Origin: Portulaca oleracea
Lineage: Eukaryota; Streptophyta; Magnoliopsida; Caryophyllales; Portulacaceae
Assembly (NCBI GenBank): GCA_029582165.1
Contig: CM055881.1
Coordinates: 15,895,594 to 15,959,593 of the forward strand
Reading direction: 5' to 3'
DNA: 64,000 bases
The stretch's first letter is position 1. Each line of letters begins with the position of its first letter. Under the pieces are notes generated by a model. That model did not search any database. It was not told the origin of the DNA and was given only the letters and a program-made list of their open reading frames with translations. The translations under genes were made by a program, and so were the position numbers. Positions 44,163 through 54,250 of this stretch are shown here, piece after piece.

Positions 44163-46820
44163 GATGCTACGTCTAGGAAAAAGTTGCCCGTTAGGAGGCG
44201 TTTAACTGCCTCTCAAGATCCCAATGAAAACAGGTATGATTTTGTTGGTAGTGAGCTGATTGAATTTGATGAGGATGTGAATTTGTTGAGTGCACCTCAA
44301 ATTCTTGAGTTAGATGTATTCTTTGATGCTGAGCGAGAGGGTGAGGGTGAAAGTTTGAATAGTCACAGCAAGAGTACTGTTGTTGATGTTGCAATTGATG
44401 GTGAGGAGGACAGTGAGGACAGTGAATACGACTGTACTGATGTTAGTGAGGGAGACACTGAGGACTCTGACCTTGGTTCACTAGTTGATGAAGGTGAAAG
44501 CTCTGACGTGTTAGACGATATAGAGGAGAGGCAAGCTTTATGTAGTATTCATTTAGATGATAATGGCGATGGCAGTGACTTGGTGGTGAACAAAATGGCA
44601 AACCTTTACAAATCGGGAAGATTGTGGAGGGCGAGGAGGGATGGTAAGGTGGAAATTACTAAGGGAGACTATTTCAAATGCAAGGAAGATTTGTTGAAAG
44701 TCATGAATGATTGGTGTATAGTGAATGGCAAGCAGTTGCGAAAAATTAAGAATGACAAGAGGAGGTATACTCAACGATGTGCTAATCGTGAGTGTACACT
44801 CAAGATTCATGCTATTAAAAGGCTTGACAATAGTACTTGGTGGATCAAACGCGTAGATGGGAGGTGTCACTGTCACTTTGCAGAGCACAATGCAAGGGCA
44901 GGGGCTAAGTGGGTAGCCAATTTTCTCATGAATGATTTCAGATTAAATCCTAATATGGACAAGACAGCAGTACAGGCAATTGTGATGGCCAAGACCGGGA
45001 CACAGATTCCTAACTATACATGTTGGAGGGCTCTGAAGCTTATGAGAGAGGCTCTCCATGGAAATCATGATGATGGCTACAAATTGCTCCCTCAATATAT
45101 GGAGGTATTTAAGGAGAACAATCTTGAGTCTCAATGTTTTATTAACTGGGTGTATCAAGGTCCTATGAGAAATCCAACATTTAAAAGGTGTATGATAGCT
45201 GTTGGATCAGCCATCAAGTCTTGGAAGGAACATTGTCGCAAGCTTATAGGGATAGATGCTTGCTTTCTTAAAGGCCCGTACAAGGGAGTGCTTATGACTG
45301 TCATAGGCCTTGATGGAAACAACGCTCAGTTTCCGTATGGAATAGCACCATGTGAGAACGAGGAGGAGTGGGGCTTCTTCCTCTATGGCTTGGCGGTTGC
45401 TCTTGATGCAACATTAGATTCCTCGCAATATACAATTATGTCTGACAGACATAAGGTACAACCCTTCTCTTTCATTTTTTTTGTGGGTTTTGATTCGGAT
45501 ACAATTATGTCCGTATTTAGTTATTGGTAATTGTTAATTGAAGGGTATTATCAACTCTTTGGAGAAGATTATGCCCCAAGCCTCACGGAGGATATGTGTT
45601 CTGCATTTTTACAAGAACTTTGCATCAAAGTTTCCAGGTTTGTCAAGAGTCTTCAACTATTTTCAATTGGTACATGGTTTCAACAAATTTAGTAGCAAGA
45701 TATGACGATTAGCATATTTTTTTTTAAAAAAAAAAGGGCTCTAAAGGGATATTTTCAACAAACTCACAATGCGATCAATCTTATTTAGCACGAAAAGATC
45801 CTACTGTTGGATACATAAATGGAATCAATACGTTTACAACACAAACACTAACCTTTGTTACAACTAGAAAAAGAAATAGTTTTCCAGACCTTGAATTTGG
45901 GATCCTACTGTTGGATTCATGAATGGAATCCACTAATTATTAACATATATTGACTTAGTTCTATAATTGTATTTTCAGTAGGTAGTCAACTTTAGTTATG
46001 TATATCTACTTATTATCTATGGAATCCACTAATTGAAAAGGTGGGTTTACTTTGTATTTTCAATATGATTTGTTATTTATAAAGATACTCTGCACTAACT
46101 GATATGATAATGGTTGTATTAGGAGCTTGGTTTCACAGCTTCTTCTACCTAGCAGCAAATGCATACTCGGACTATGTCTTCAAGAAGGCAATGGAAAAAA
46201 TCAAGGAGAAGGATCCTACTGCATACCATTGGTTGAGAGACGGCGAAAAGTTAGAGCACTGGGCAAGAATCAAGTTTGATAAGGAGCTCAAGTCGGATGA
46301 CAATACAAACAACTTTGTTGAGAGTTTCAACAACGCTATTATCAAGCATAGGGGCAAGCCAATGCTGTCAATGTTGGAGGAAATCAGGAAAATTATCGGT
46401 AGCAGATTTGATAAGAGGTTTAGAGCTGGGTCATCTTGGCAAACAAAGGTAACTCCTTATGTTGACAAAAAACTAAGGGAAATAACAAATGAGTCTCGAA
46501 ACTGTACCAACTTAGTTCCTGCAGGGAGTGGTATATTTGAGCTAATTGATGGGCACACTAAGTTTATTGTGAGGCTCAAGGAGTCTATATGTGATTGTCA
46601 TAAGTGGCAAATCACAGGTTTGCCATGTAGGCATGCAGCACGTTGCATACTTAGAAATAATGAGAATCTTGAGGATTATGTTGCCGAGTGTTTCCTTACT
46701 AAGACATATGTGCAACTGTGCAACTCTATAGTTTACCCCATTCCTGATCCTTGCATGTGGGAAGACACGGGACTGCCAATACTGGACCCCTCTTTTCATC
46801 TTAAATGTCTTGTGAGCTAA
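44163..46820 (+). CDS. MuDR-type MULE transposase (spliced)
   Basis: Exons are 44163-45455, 45544-45637 and 46123-46820; all junctions have GT..AG and keep frame. A stop at 44160 blocks upstream extension, so translation must start in an earlier exon. A candidate is ATG at 43166 with donor at 43190 and acceptor at 44162, giving about 702 aa; the start remains inferred. Domains in order: a very acidic N-terminus; the MuDR DNA-binding domain with a C-x4-C..H-x-C finger (RCANREC, then GRCHCH); the DDE transposase core, with first Asp in GIDACFLKG (codon 45255) and second Asp in IMSDRHKG (codon 45444, 63 residues later); and a SWIM zinc finger CDCHKWQITGLPCRHAARC (46590-46646). The C-terminus ends soon after LPILDPSF and may be shortened. 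It cuts and inserts elements carrying this TIR. No internal stop was found, so it may be functional. Confidence 0.85.
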
Positions 46821-47029
46821 CTTCATGTTCTACTGATTCTTAGCATTACGGACTTTCAAAGGGGTGTGACAGACAATGGAACTGTTGTTCCACTGATTGG
46901 TTTGTTACATATGCAACCAACAGTATCCCCCCCCCCCCTCCAAAAAAAAAAAAACAAGCCCAGTTTTCCAACAACAACCAAATAGGGAATGAACAGAGCG
47001 AAATCAAGAGAGTATTCAATTGTTAGAAC
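46821..47029. other. MULE: DNA between transposase and CHLD exon
   Basis: A C run and adjacent A run (46928-46953) and plain sequence. On the minus strand this would be CHLD intron sequence behind the donor at 47029. Confidence 0.4.
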
Positions 47030-47122
47030 CTGGCATCCACCTCGTATTGCTTCCATGACTAGATACTTTAACTGCTCCTGGCTGATCGTAATATCTTTCA
47101 GATATTCCCTGGCCAAAATAAT
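47030..47122 (-). pseudogene. CHLD: Captured CHLD exon (Mg-chelatase subunit D)
   Basis: On the minus strand CTTGCAG| precedes and |GTTCTAAC follows a 93-nt, 31-codon open exon encoding [18 protein letters not shown], then [13 protein letters not shown]. This matches the segment after the AAA+ ATPase core in plant magnesium-chelatase subunit ChlD, as I recall the family. Splice sites and frame are intact. ChlD works with ChlI and ChlH in the plastid to insert Mg into protoporphyrin IX, the first step of chlorophyll synthesis. Here it is a fragment inside a transposon, antisense to the transposase gene, with neighbouring CHLD exons absent. Confidence 0.85.
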
Positions 47123-47551
47123 CTGCAAGCATGGAAATTTACATAAAAATAAGTAAATGATTCCCTTAATCCAAATGCAGGGTTTGATTGTCAAAAATAT
47201 TAAGATGAGTATTCACACATGCAGTATTTCATATAAGCTATATTACAATGGCCTACTACAAATGCTATTACTCATCTGATTAGTAATAGTCTAAAATGCT
47301 ATTACTCAGGTCTACCAAAGTGACATAGGACTACAAGTCTACAATCCAGGAGCACCCCCCCCCCTTTCTTTCACCATTATAAATGACATTTCATGATTAT
47401 GCAGACTAAATATATACACTAGTACAGTATGACTGAGTAATGAGGGCAAAGTCACAACAATGTAACATCCCAAAATGAACAACAGATAGCAAATCTAAAT
47501 CTGTCAACAAAATCCGAAAACCCCTTCCAACATAACATCTCGAGTATAGCT

Positions 47552-47826
47552 GGCAAAATTTTGTCCGACCCGGATTACCCGAATTGTCCGACCCGAAAAA
47601 ACCAGGTCTAGACATAGATTTTTTGTCCGAATTTTGATATTGACCGAATATTCAGACATAAAATCTCTATATTTTCTATTGTCCGAACCCGATTTTAGCT
47701 TGGTCCGAATTGTCCGAATCGGTTCGACCCGAAATAAAATCGGGTTTGGACATGAATTTCTCGTCCGAATTTTGACATTGACCGAATTTGCCCGACCCGA
47801 ATTTACCCGGGACCTGAATTTTTGCC
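47552..47826. repeat. GTCCGAA-rich MITE-like element inside the MULE
   Basis: A 275-bp stretch is packed with GTCCGAA, CCCGAATT and CCGACCCG words in both orientations. Its ends, GGCAAAATTTTGTCCGACCC and (complement) GGCAAAAATTCAGGTCCCGG, form imperfect inverted repeats. No clear target duplication flanks it. It lies between the two CHLD fragments, where intron sequence is expected. Confidence 0.5.
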
Positions 47827-48155
47827 AATGCTAGAGATAAGATCATGATGAACTCTAACCCTGCATTACTTTGTTTTTCTTCCATGAGCAGAGATGCTAG
47901 TTTGATGGAGACATTTGATAGGGTCACAAAAAGGTATAAAGACATCCATTCTATAAGTTCAGAAGATTTTCATGAATACAAAATACAAACGTACAAGCAA
48001 TAGACTGTTGAAAAGAACACAAATGTTATCTCAAGTGAAGGAAAATGCTCAAGAAGAGGCAGCCGGACAGGTATGGGTAAACCATTCCTACTAATACAAG
48101 GTGAATAACTAAACAATAATAAGCATGCAAAAGAACTGACATTGAGTAATCTTAC

Positions 48156-48335
48156 TCTTCAGAACAAGCTGGATCAGCATTTGCAATGGATCCCTCAACC
48201 ACCTCTATAGGCGGTAGTGTGGGGTGTAAACCTCGTGCCATCACTGTTTTTGCCGTTCCTCGCTTTCCTGAAATGGCTATACCTCCTATTCCACAGTCGA
48301 TAGCTCCAAGTAAGAGTGCAGTTTCAATTGAGATC
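48156..48335 (-). pseudogene. CHLD: Captured CHLD exon with Walker A motif
   Basis: The minus strand encodes [38 protein letters not shown] and [18 protein letters not shown], then a GTAAG donor after 48156. This is the N-terminal AAA+ part of ChlD with the Walker A-like loop GKRGTAKT. The upstream border near 48335 is approximate; sequence beyond it does not continue as ChlD in frame. It lies upstream (on the minus strand) of the exon at 47030-47122, so gene order is kept but the exons between them are missing. This is a non-functional host-gene fragment carried by the MULE. Confidence 0.88.
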
Positions 48336-48585
48336 GTTTCAAAATATCAACAGGCGAAAAATCTGAAGATCTGGGTTCTCCCCAAACTGCTTGCAATTGC
48401 AGTAAGAGAATACAGTAAGTGTGAAATGATCTGGGTTCATTGCAATTTCAGGAAGAGCTCAGACTAGAGACACTGAAGGCAAATGATGAGGCATGCGAGG
48501 ATGACAAGAGGTCACTTTCTCTCTCCTTAGGGGTAAGGTTGGAAGTATACAAATATTTTTATTTTCGTACTTTGCCCTTGCCGGA
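48336..48585. other. MULE: sequence between CHLD fragment and right TIR
   Basis: No recognised gene. It may contain an intron or 5' part of the captured CHLD piece, but no transit-peptide-like frame could be confirmed. Confidence 0.4.
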
Positions 48586-48721
48586 TAATTTGAATCCCTT
48601 GCCGTTAATTCACCTCTTAGTAATTTAGAAAAAAATATTGTCACCTCCTAGTATATTTCCAAAAACTTGGGTCCTTTCAGTCTTTTTTAAAAAATATTAG
48701 TCACCTCCGAGCAATTTTTTG
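48586..48721. repeat. MULE right terminal inverted repeat
   Basis: Reverse complement of 42817-42952 with only a few differences and small indels (for example ATTGTCACC against TCGTCACC). High arm identity points to a fairly recent element. Confidence 0.9.
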
Positions 48722-48852
48722 CCATCATTAGATTCATAACGAAAAGTATTATCATAAGAATATAATGTTGTGACTTTTTGGTAAAATATACTATAAAAAA
48801 ATTCTTAGTAAAAGATGACATTTCAGACAATTAATATGGAATGGAGGGAGTA

Positions 48853-49084
48853 TTAAATATGCAGCCTACACATTTTTTGAATTATTTTAATCAAACTCAC
48901 GCTCACAATTGAAAAACAAATTAACATGAAGAATAGAACTCTAACTCTCTTGATGGGTCATACTGTTTCCACCTTATCCAGACTATCCAGTATTACTCAT
49001 TGCTACTATTGCGGATGCTATTATGCAACCAACATGATCAATTTTGTCTTCCAAAATTATTGTAATTCCAATTCGGTCAATGAC
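48853..49084. other. Spacer between MULE complex and LINE
   Basis: Plain AT-rich DNA without features. The next 16 bases (49085-49100) are the left target duplication of the LINE. Confidence 0.5.
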
Positions 49085-49191
49085 TAAAGCCCTCTCATTT
49101 TTTTATTTTTTTTAACAATAAAGGATTATATTAATGAAATATTCAAAAAGTTACACATATCCTAACTTGTCAATTCCTCAACAATGTCAGG

Positions 49192-49608
49192 TCACCCTAT
49201 CTCCCACACTCTCTCCCCAAGAGAGATAGGTTGTAAATGGGCTAAAGCATGTGCAACTTTATTACAATCCCTACTAATATGTTCCCAGCTAATAAAGCAA
49301 AAATTAACCACTAAAGCTCGAATATCCTCCAAAACAAAATCCACAAAAGAGTCTTGCCTCTCCCTTTTTCTGAGTTTGGACATAACCGAAAGGTTATCTC
49401 CTTCAACTACTACCTGAGTATAGCCATAATCGAGAGCTTTTTGAATTGCAAAGAGGCATGCGAGAGCCTCCTCTATTTCTAGGTTGGTAAATATCATCGC
49501 TTGCTTCACCCCACAGAGAACTACGTCCCCCAGGTGATCTCGCATCACAAAACCCCAACCCGTTCCTCCTCCTCCCAGTTTTCCAACGTCGAAGCTCAGG
49601 TTAAACAC
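49192..49608 (-). pseudogene. LINE RNase H domain
   Basis: NLSFDVGKLGGGGTGWGFVMRD (Asp), NLEIEEALA (Glu) and VVVEGDNLSV (Asp) give the catalytic residues of the plant RVT_3-type RNase H, which would degrade RNA in RNA/DNA hybrids. A stop at 49609 and another at 49748 separate it from the rest of ORF2; otherwise the domain is open to its natural end at 49192. Confidence 0.8.
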
Positions 49609-49749
49609 TCATGGAGTTGGCGGTTTCCAGCATCTATCTCGTAATTGGAGTTCCTTCTTTGCTATGTTCAAGGATCTGAAGCTTTCGACATAGTTGACGG
49701 CCCTTCTAGCCAGATTTGAAAGAAGCCCTACCTTTTTTCCAAAAATGAA

Positions 49750-50667
49750 TCAATTTCGAGCATTCCAGATTTCCCAAAGAATCACAATTATCTCCCCGAA
49801 TTGGTCTTCATTTCCTTTTCCTTGAATCTCCATCAGGTAATCGAGCATAGTATGGGCCTCATGAGCCCAAATTTCCCCTGCAACTCCATTGTTCGCCCAA
49901 ATCTCCAGAGCTAGAGGGCATCTTATAAGGGCATGTTCTTCGGAGTCCACCATTGCTCCACAAATAGAGCATTTTGTTTCGAAGCTCGGTATTCGTCTTT
50001 CTAAATTAGCTTTGGTTGGGAGGGCTCCCTTTGCTGCTCTCCATGTGAAGACCTTGATTCTAGGTGGAATTCTCTGCCTCCAAAGTTTGTTCCAGAAACT
50101 CCTCATACTACTTTGGTTTGAAGTGGAGGCTGATTCTTCCTTCAAAGTACGGATTAGGTGGTAAGCCGATTTGACACTAAATTTGCCATTGGTTTCAAAG
50201 TGCCAAATAAGTTTATCCTTTGGCCAGGACATACTCAGGGGAATCTCTTTGATTATTTCAGCATCATATTCCAGAAAGCATTGAGAAAGCAGGTCATCTC
50301 TCCATTTCCCCTCCTCTTTGTTGATGAAGTAAGCTACCTTGAGGTATTGGTTGGCCAGTTCTGGACTCCGCGACCTAATAGTTTTGAAAGTGTACGGTCT
50401 AGGAATCCAACCATCGTGCCACACTCGGATCGAATTCCCATTTCCTACTAGCCAGCGCGATCCTTTTTTCACCACATCCCTGACTCCCCAGATGCTCCTC
50501 CATGTAAAACTGGGTTTGTGACCCAACCTTGCATTAAGGATATCACCGTCAGGGTAATAACGAGCCTTCAACACCCTAGCCACTAGAGTCGTGTTATCCC
50601 CTATTTGCCTCCACAGTTGCTTTGCTAGTAAAGCTTCATTGAAGCACTTCAAATCTCGGAAACCCAA
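49750..50667 (-). pseudogene. LINE ORF2: C-terminal thumb and zf-RVT domain
   Basis: The frame starts within GFRDLKCFNEALLAKQLWR and covers the WRSIWG and WLVGNGNSIRVWHDGWIP motifs. It then covers the zf-RVT domain with FWNKLWRQRIPPRIKVFTWR, CSICGAMVDSEEHALIRCP and IWNARN. This is the order seen in plant L1 ORF2 proteins. It is cut from the upstream part by a stop (HWVS then TAG) and a shift in a G-rich run near 50670. Confidence 0.85.
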
Positions 50668-50696
50668 TCCCCCCCTCCTCCTTTTTCATACACAAA

Positions 50697-51143
50697 CTAG
50701 CTCACCCAATGGATCTTCCTGCCTTCACTTCCATGCCCCCACCAAAACCGGTTGATCACTGATTGTATCGAGTCACATAACTCCTTAGGAAGCTTGAACA
50801 CGCTAATCGTATAGGTTGGAATTGCTTGGGCCACTGCCTTTATCAGCACTTCTTTTCCAGCCCATGAAATGAAGCGGTCTAACCACCCTGAGAGCCTCCT
50901 CTTCACACGATCTTTGACAGAGGTTAAAGCTTTATTTTTCCCTCGCCCAATCTGGATTGGAATGCCCAAATATTTGTCTTGAGCTAGCACTTCTCTGATG
51001 TCCAGCGAATGTGATATAGGTTGTCTCTTATTGTTTGCCACTCCTTTGCTAAAGGAGAGTGACGATTTCTCCAAATTTACCTTTTTCCCACTCGCTTTCT
51101 CATACCGCTTAAGAATTCTCTTTATCTCCTCAACTTGATCCAT
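50697..51143 (-). pseudogene. LINE ORF2: reverse transcriptase, C-terminal part
   Basis: The frame reads MDQVEEIKRILKRYEKASGK, then the S.SKG segment, YLGIPIQIGR, LSGWLDRFISWAGKEVLIK and INRFWWG, as after the FADD box in plant L1 reverse transcriptases. It is one base out of frame with 51122-53218, because the run between FADD and this segment has eight T where nine would keep frame. Confidence 0.85.
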
Positions 51144-53218
51144 TGATGCTTTACAAAAAAAATTGAATCATCGGCAAAGAGTAAGTGTGTAATACTAGGT
51201 GCATTCCTGCACACTTTATGGCCTTTGGTTCTCCCCGCTTCCTCCACCTTTCTCATAAGAGCCAACAGTCCTTCCGTTACGAATAGGAAGAGATAGGGAG
51301 AGATCGGGTCACCTTGACGAAGCCTATGGCTAGGCTTTACCCATCCCCTCAGCTGTCCGTTCACAATAAAAGAGAAGGTGGCAGACTCTACACATCTCAT
51401 CACCATATCGACACAGTTCATTTGGAATCCCAGCTTGAGCATTATATTCCTTAGGAAAGACCATTCCACTCGATCATATGCCTTAGCCATGTCAAGCTTT
51501 ATCGCTATTGAACCCTTCTTTCCTTTGTCATTATGCATGGAGTAGAAAATCTCATAGGCTATAAGAATGTTATCGGTGATGAGACGGCCTGGCGTGAAAG
51601 CACTTTGTGTCTCATCGACTATTTTTGGAAGCACAACCTTGAGTCTATGCGTGATTGCTTTGGTGACAATTTTATAAAGAACATTGCACAAACTTATAGG
51701 TCTGAAATTAGCCAGAGAGGATGGGTTGTTTACCTTAGGGATGAGAACTACGTTAGTGTGATTAATACCTTCTGGGATTTCGCCTCCATGAAGGATCTGC
51801 TTCACCACCCGAATCACATCTCCCTCAACTATATCCCAATGCTTCTGAAAAAAATAAGGATTGTGACCATTCGGGCCCAGGGCCTTGTCCGGATTCATGG
51901 CCATAAGAGCACCCTTAATCTCTTCATTTGAGTAAGGCATATTCAGCATTGTATTAATCTCATCTGTCACCTTCCGTTCCACATTCTCTAGAACTTCCTC
52001 AACGCCTTCACAACCCTCAGTTGCAAACAGCTTGGTGAAATAATCTGAAATTACTTTCTCTAGCTCCTCTTCCCCTTCTGCCCAAGTGCCATCCTCTTTC
52101 TCAAGATTTTTTATGTTATTAGTCACACGTCTGGCAGTCGCCCGAGCATGAAACCATCGGGTGTTAGCATCACCATGTTTTAAGAATTGGACCCGAGATC
52201 GTTGAGCCCAGAAAATCTCTTCCTTCTTCCGCATTCCACTAATCTCCTTCAGTAGATCTGCTCTTTCACCATAGTTCTTCGTCACCTTCAGCCTAGCCTC
52301 GAGTTCTCTTATCTTCTTGGGAATGCTTCCATATTTCTCTTCACTCCATGTTTGAAGCGCTTTAATGCATCGAGTCTTTTTGGTATAAAGTTTCTGCCAT
52401 GCATCATCACATCCCCATTTCGCCCATGCTTCCTGGATAGTCTCTCTACAACCTTCATCTTCCAGCCATAGGTTCTCAAATTTAAATTGTTTTTTCTTTG
52501 CCCTTCCCCTCCTTTTGTCTCCCGTTGTTTTCAAAAGAATGGGGAGATGATCAGACAAGTCCTCATTCAAGTGATATACTATTGCTTCCGGATGCATTGC
52601 CATCCACTCGTTCGTTGCGCAGAAGCGATCAAGTCTCTCCTCAATTAACCCATCTTCTTCTCTTTTGTTGCTCCACGTGAAATCATAACCTTTGTACCCC
52701 AGATCAAACATCCCTACTTCTTCTATGGTGTCATAGAAAGTATCCAGCACACTTTGAGCCTTCTGAGGACCACCCTTCTTCTCAAGGTTGTAAAACACTT
52801 CATTGTAATCCCCTCCCACAATCCAAGGTAGGTTAGAGTGAGTGTGAAGGTCTCGAATGAGATCACATGTCTTTGTTTTTTGACTCCCTTTAGCCCATCC
52901 ATATAAGCCTGTAAATCGCCAAACTTCTCCTTGGTCCTCCTTGACTTGAATGTCGATGTGGTGTATAGAGCTAGACATAAAGGTAACCTGGGTTCCTTTC
53001 TTCCATAACATAGCAAGACCTCCTGCTCTCCCTCTAGCATCCACACTAATTCCTTCATAATCCTTCAGCCTCCTTTTTACTTCCATCATCTCTACACAAC
53101 TTCTTTTTGTCTCCGATAGAAAGACAATAGTCGGTGATCTCCTCCGTAAGAATTTACAAAGGTCCACAACTGTCGAGGGATCACCTAGACCTCGGCAGTT
53201 GTGACATAGCAGAATCAT
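51122..53218 (-). CDS. LINE ORF2: endonuclease and reverse transcriptase core
   Basis: The 698-codon frame starts MILLCHNCRGLG, the usual start of the APE-type endonuclease. Catalytic residues are visible: N7, E36 (LSETK), D137/N139 (GGDYNE), DRF near 197-199, and S222-D223-H224. The reverse transcriptase spans about 430-690: NVVLIPKVNNPSSLANFRPI, KLDMAKAYDRV (D576), RQGDPISPYLF and LLFADDSIF (D683, D684). The substrate-loop motif reads DKALGPNG rather than the common DKAPGPDG. Natural ORF2 continues, but a one-base loss in a T run ends it at 51122. It would nick the target and copy the LINE RNA at the nick. Confidence 0.88.
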   Translation of the reverse strand: MILLCHNCRGLGDPSTVVDLCKFLRRRSPTIVFLSETKRSCVEMMEVKRRLKDYEGISVDARGRAGGLAMLWKKGTQVTFMSSSIHHIDIQVKEDQGEVWRFTGLYGWAKGSQKTKTCDLIRDLHTHSNLPWIVGGDYNEVFYNLEKKGGPQKAQSVLDTFYDTIEEVGMFDLGYKGYDFTWSNKREEDGLIEERLDRFCATNEWMAMHPEAIVYHLNEDLSDHLPILLKTTGDKRRGRAKKKQFKFENLWLEDEGCRETIQEAWAKWGCDDAWQKLYTKKTRCIKALQTWSEEKYGSIPKKIRELEARLKVTKNYGERADLLKEISGMRKKEEIFWAQRSRVQFLKHGDANTRWFHARATARRVTNNIKNLEKEDGTWAEGEEELEKVISDYFTKLFATEGCEGVEEVLENVERKVTDEINTMLNMPYSNEEIKGALMAMNPDKALGPNGHNPYFFQKHWDIVEGDVIRVVKQILHGGEIPEGINHTNVVLIPKVNNPSSLANFRPISLCNVLYKIVTKAITHRLKVVLPKIVDETQSAFTPGRLITDNILIAYEIFYSMHNDKGKKGSIAIKLDMAKAYDRVEWSFLRNIMLKLGFQMNCVDMVMRCVESATFSFIVNGQLRGWVKPSHRLRQGDPISPYLFLFVTEGLLALMRKVEEAGRTKGHKVCRNAPSITHLLFADDSIFFVKHQWIKLRR

Positions 53219-53837
53219 TGATGTAGGCGGGGTTGCCGTGCAACCTCCGCCTCCATGAAAAAATGGTTTTCGTCTTCTTGTGTGTTGTGAGAGCCATTAC
53301 CCTCCTGATCTCTCCCCCCGTTTCCCCCTTCCACCCTCTTCCTTTTGAAGACTTCCATCCCTACACTTACCTCCATACTCTCCCCTTTCCACGTTTCATT
53401 ACTATCTCCTTTTCGAGAGATCTCATCAGTCTTTACTGTATTATCATGGACCTTACTTGTCAGGAATTGCAGTTTCTGTTTGGCTTTTGTTTGGGAAGTT
53501 TTCCCCTTGATAGACATGTATAATTTCCTTTCCTCCATCAATTCTATCTCGGCACCTCTTCTCTTTGACTTCATGGGGGACGCCTTCAACCAATTACCAT
53601 ATTGCAGTTGGTCCGGTGGGGTTGCTGGGTCAACTTCCGTACAATTTCGAAGCACATGTCCCAATATTCCACAACCATGGCAGAATTCAGGAAGTTTAAG
53701 GCATTTAAATTGTATCCAGATGGATTTCCCCCAATCTTCACCATCAAGCCCCTACGCAAGGGTTTTGTCACATCCACCTCCACTTTGAAGCATAAACTTC
53801 TATCCGCCCCCATCATATTCTCCTCCTCACAAGTCAC
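53215..53837 (-). pseudogene. LINE ORF1: C-terminal half with zinc knuckle
   Basis: FKVEVDVTKPLRRGLMVKIG and IWIQFKCLKLPEFCHGCGIL lie in two frames, shifted near 53735. The CCHC knuckle is CHGCGILGHVLRNC (about 53686-53645). A basic, low-complexity tail runs to 53215 and overlaps the ORF2 start by four bases. ORF1 proteins bind the LINE RNA. Confidence 0.8.
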
Positions 53838-53852
53838 AACCAGTAAAAGTCC

Positions 53853-54250
53853 CTATCTTGTCCCCCAAGATCTTCGCAAAGGTCGGAGTTTGTCGTACCG
53901 CCGGCACTCATATGCTTTTGCCCAGAGTCGGACAGTCTTGAATTCAATCTCCGAAAATTGCTCCGTCCCTTGCCATTCTTGGACTAAAAGAAGCTTGCCA
54001 TCGAACATCCATGGGCCTTCATTGAGGACATATTGTTTATCTTCCACCAAAAAGAATTGGAACAAGAACAGGTTGTTTGCCAATTCTCTTACCACTAATC
54101 CTTTCCTAGGTCGCCAAATATTTTTCATAACCGTTTGCAGCACTCTTGGATTGAAAGAACTCTGCGTAAACAGATGTCCTATTAGACTCAGTGCAATTTC
54201 TTCCTTTTTCTCTTCTGTCACCTCCTCGTCCACTTCTACAATCTCTTCCT
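53853..54250 (-). pseudogene. LINE ORF1: DUF4283 domain, 5'-truncated
   Basis: An acidic leader (EEIVEVDEEVTEEKKEEIA) is followed by RVLQTVMKNIWRPRKGLVV and EGPWMFDGKLLLVQEW, the core of the DUF4283 domain found in plant LINE ORF1. No ATG precedes it before the element end at 54252. A stop and shift near 53850 separate it from the knuckle part. Confidence 0.8.

Larger units (their letters stand above)
42817..48721 (+). mobile_element. Complete Mutator-like element (MULE)
   Basis: The element is 5905 bp. Its termini CAAAAAATTGCTCGGAGG and CCTCCGAGCAATTTTTTG begin long terminal inverted repeats (42817-42952 and 48586-48721) of about 136 bp at high identity. The 9-bp direct repeat CCATCATTA flanks it (42808-42816, 48722-48730), the usual Mutator target-site length. 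It carries a transposase gene on the plus strand (exons between 43166 and 46820). In the 1.8 kb behind that gene it carries fragments of host CHLD on the minus strand. Confidence 0.92.
42731..48850. mobile_element. Stowaway-like MITE split by a Mutator element
   Basis: The left end CTCCCTCCGTTCTATATTAA (42731) and the right end TTAATATGGAATGGAGGGAG (ending 48850) are inverted repeats, each next to TA (42729-42730, 48851-48852). Without the insertion (42817-48721 plus one target copy) the MITE is about 206 bp. CTCCCTCCGT is the classical Stowaway terminus. Confidence 0.85.

Noticed and set aside
44191..44888. Minus-strand frames opposite the MULE transposase
   Set aside because: They are shadows of the acidic N-terminal and DNA-binding region. 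The plus strand has the recognised domains and splice sites.
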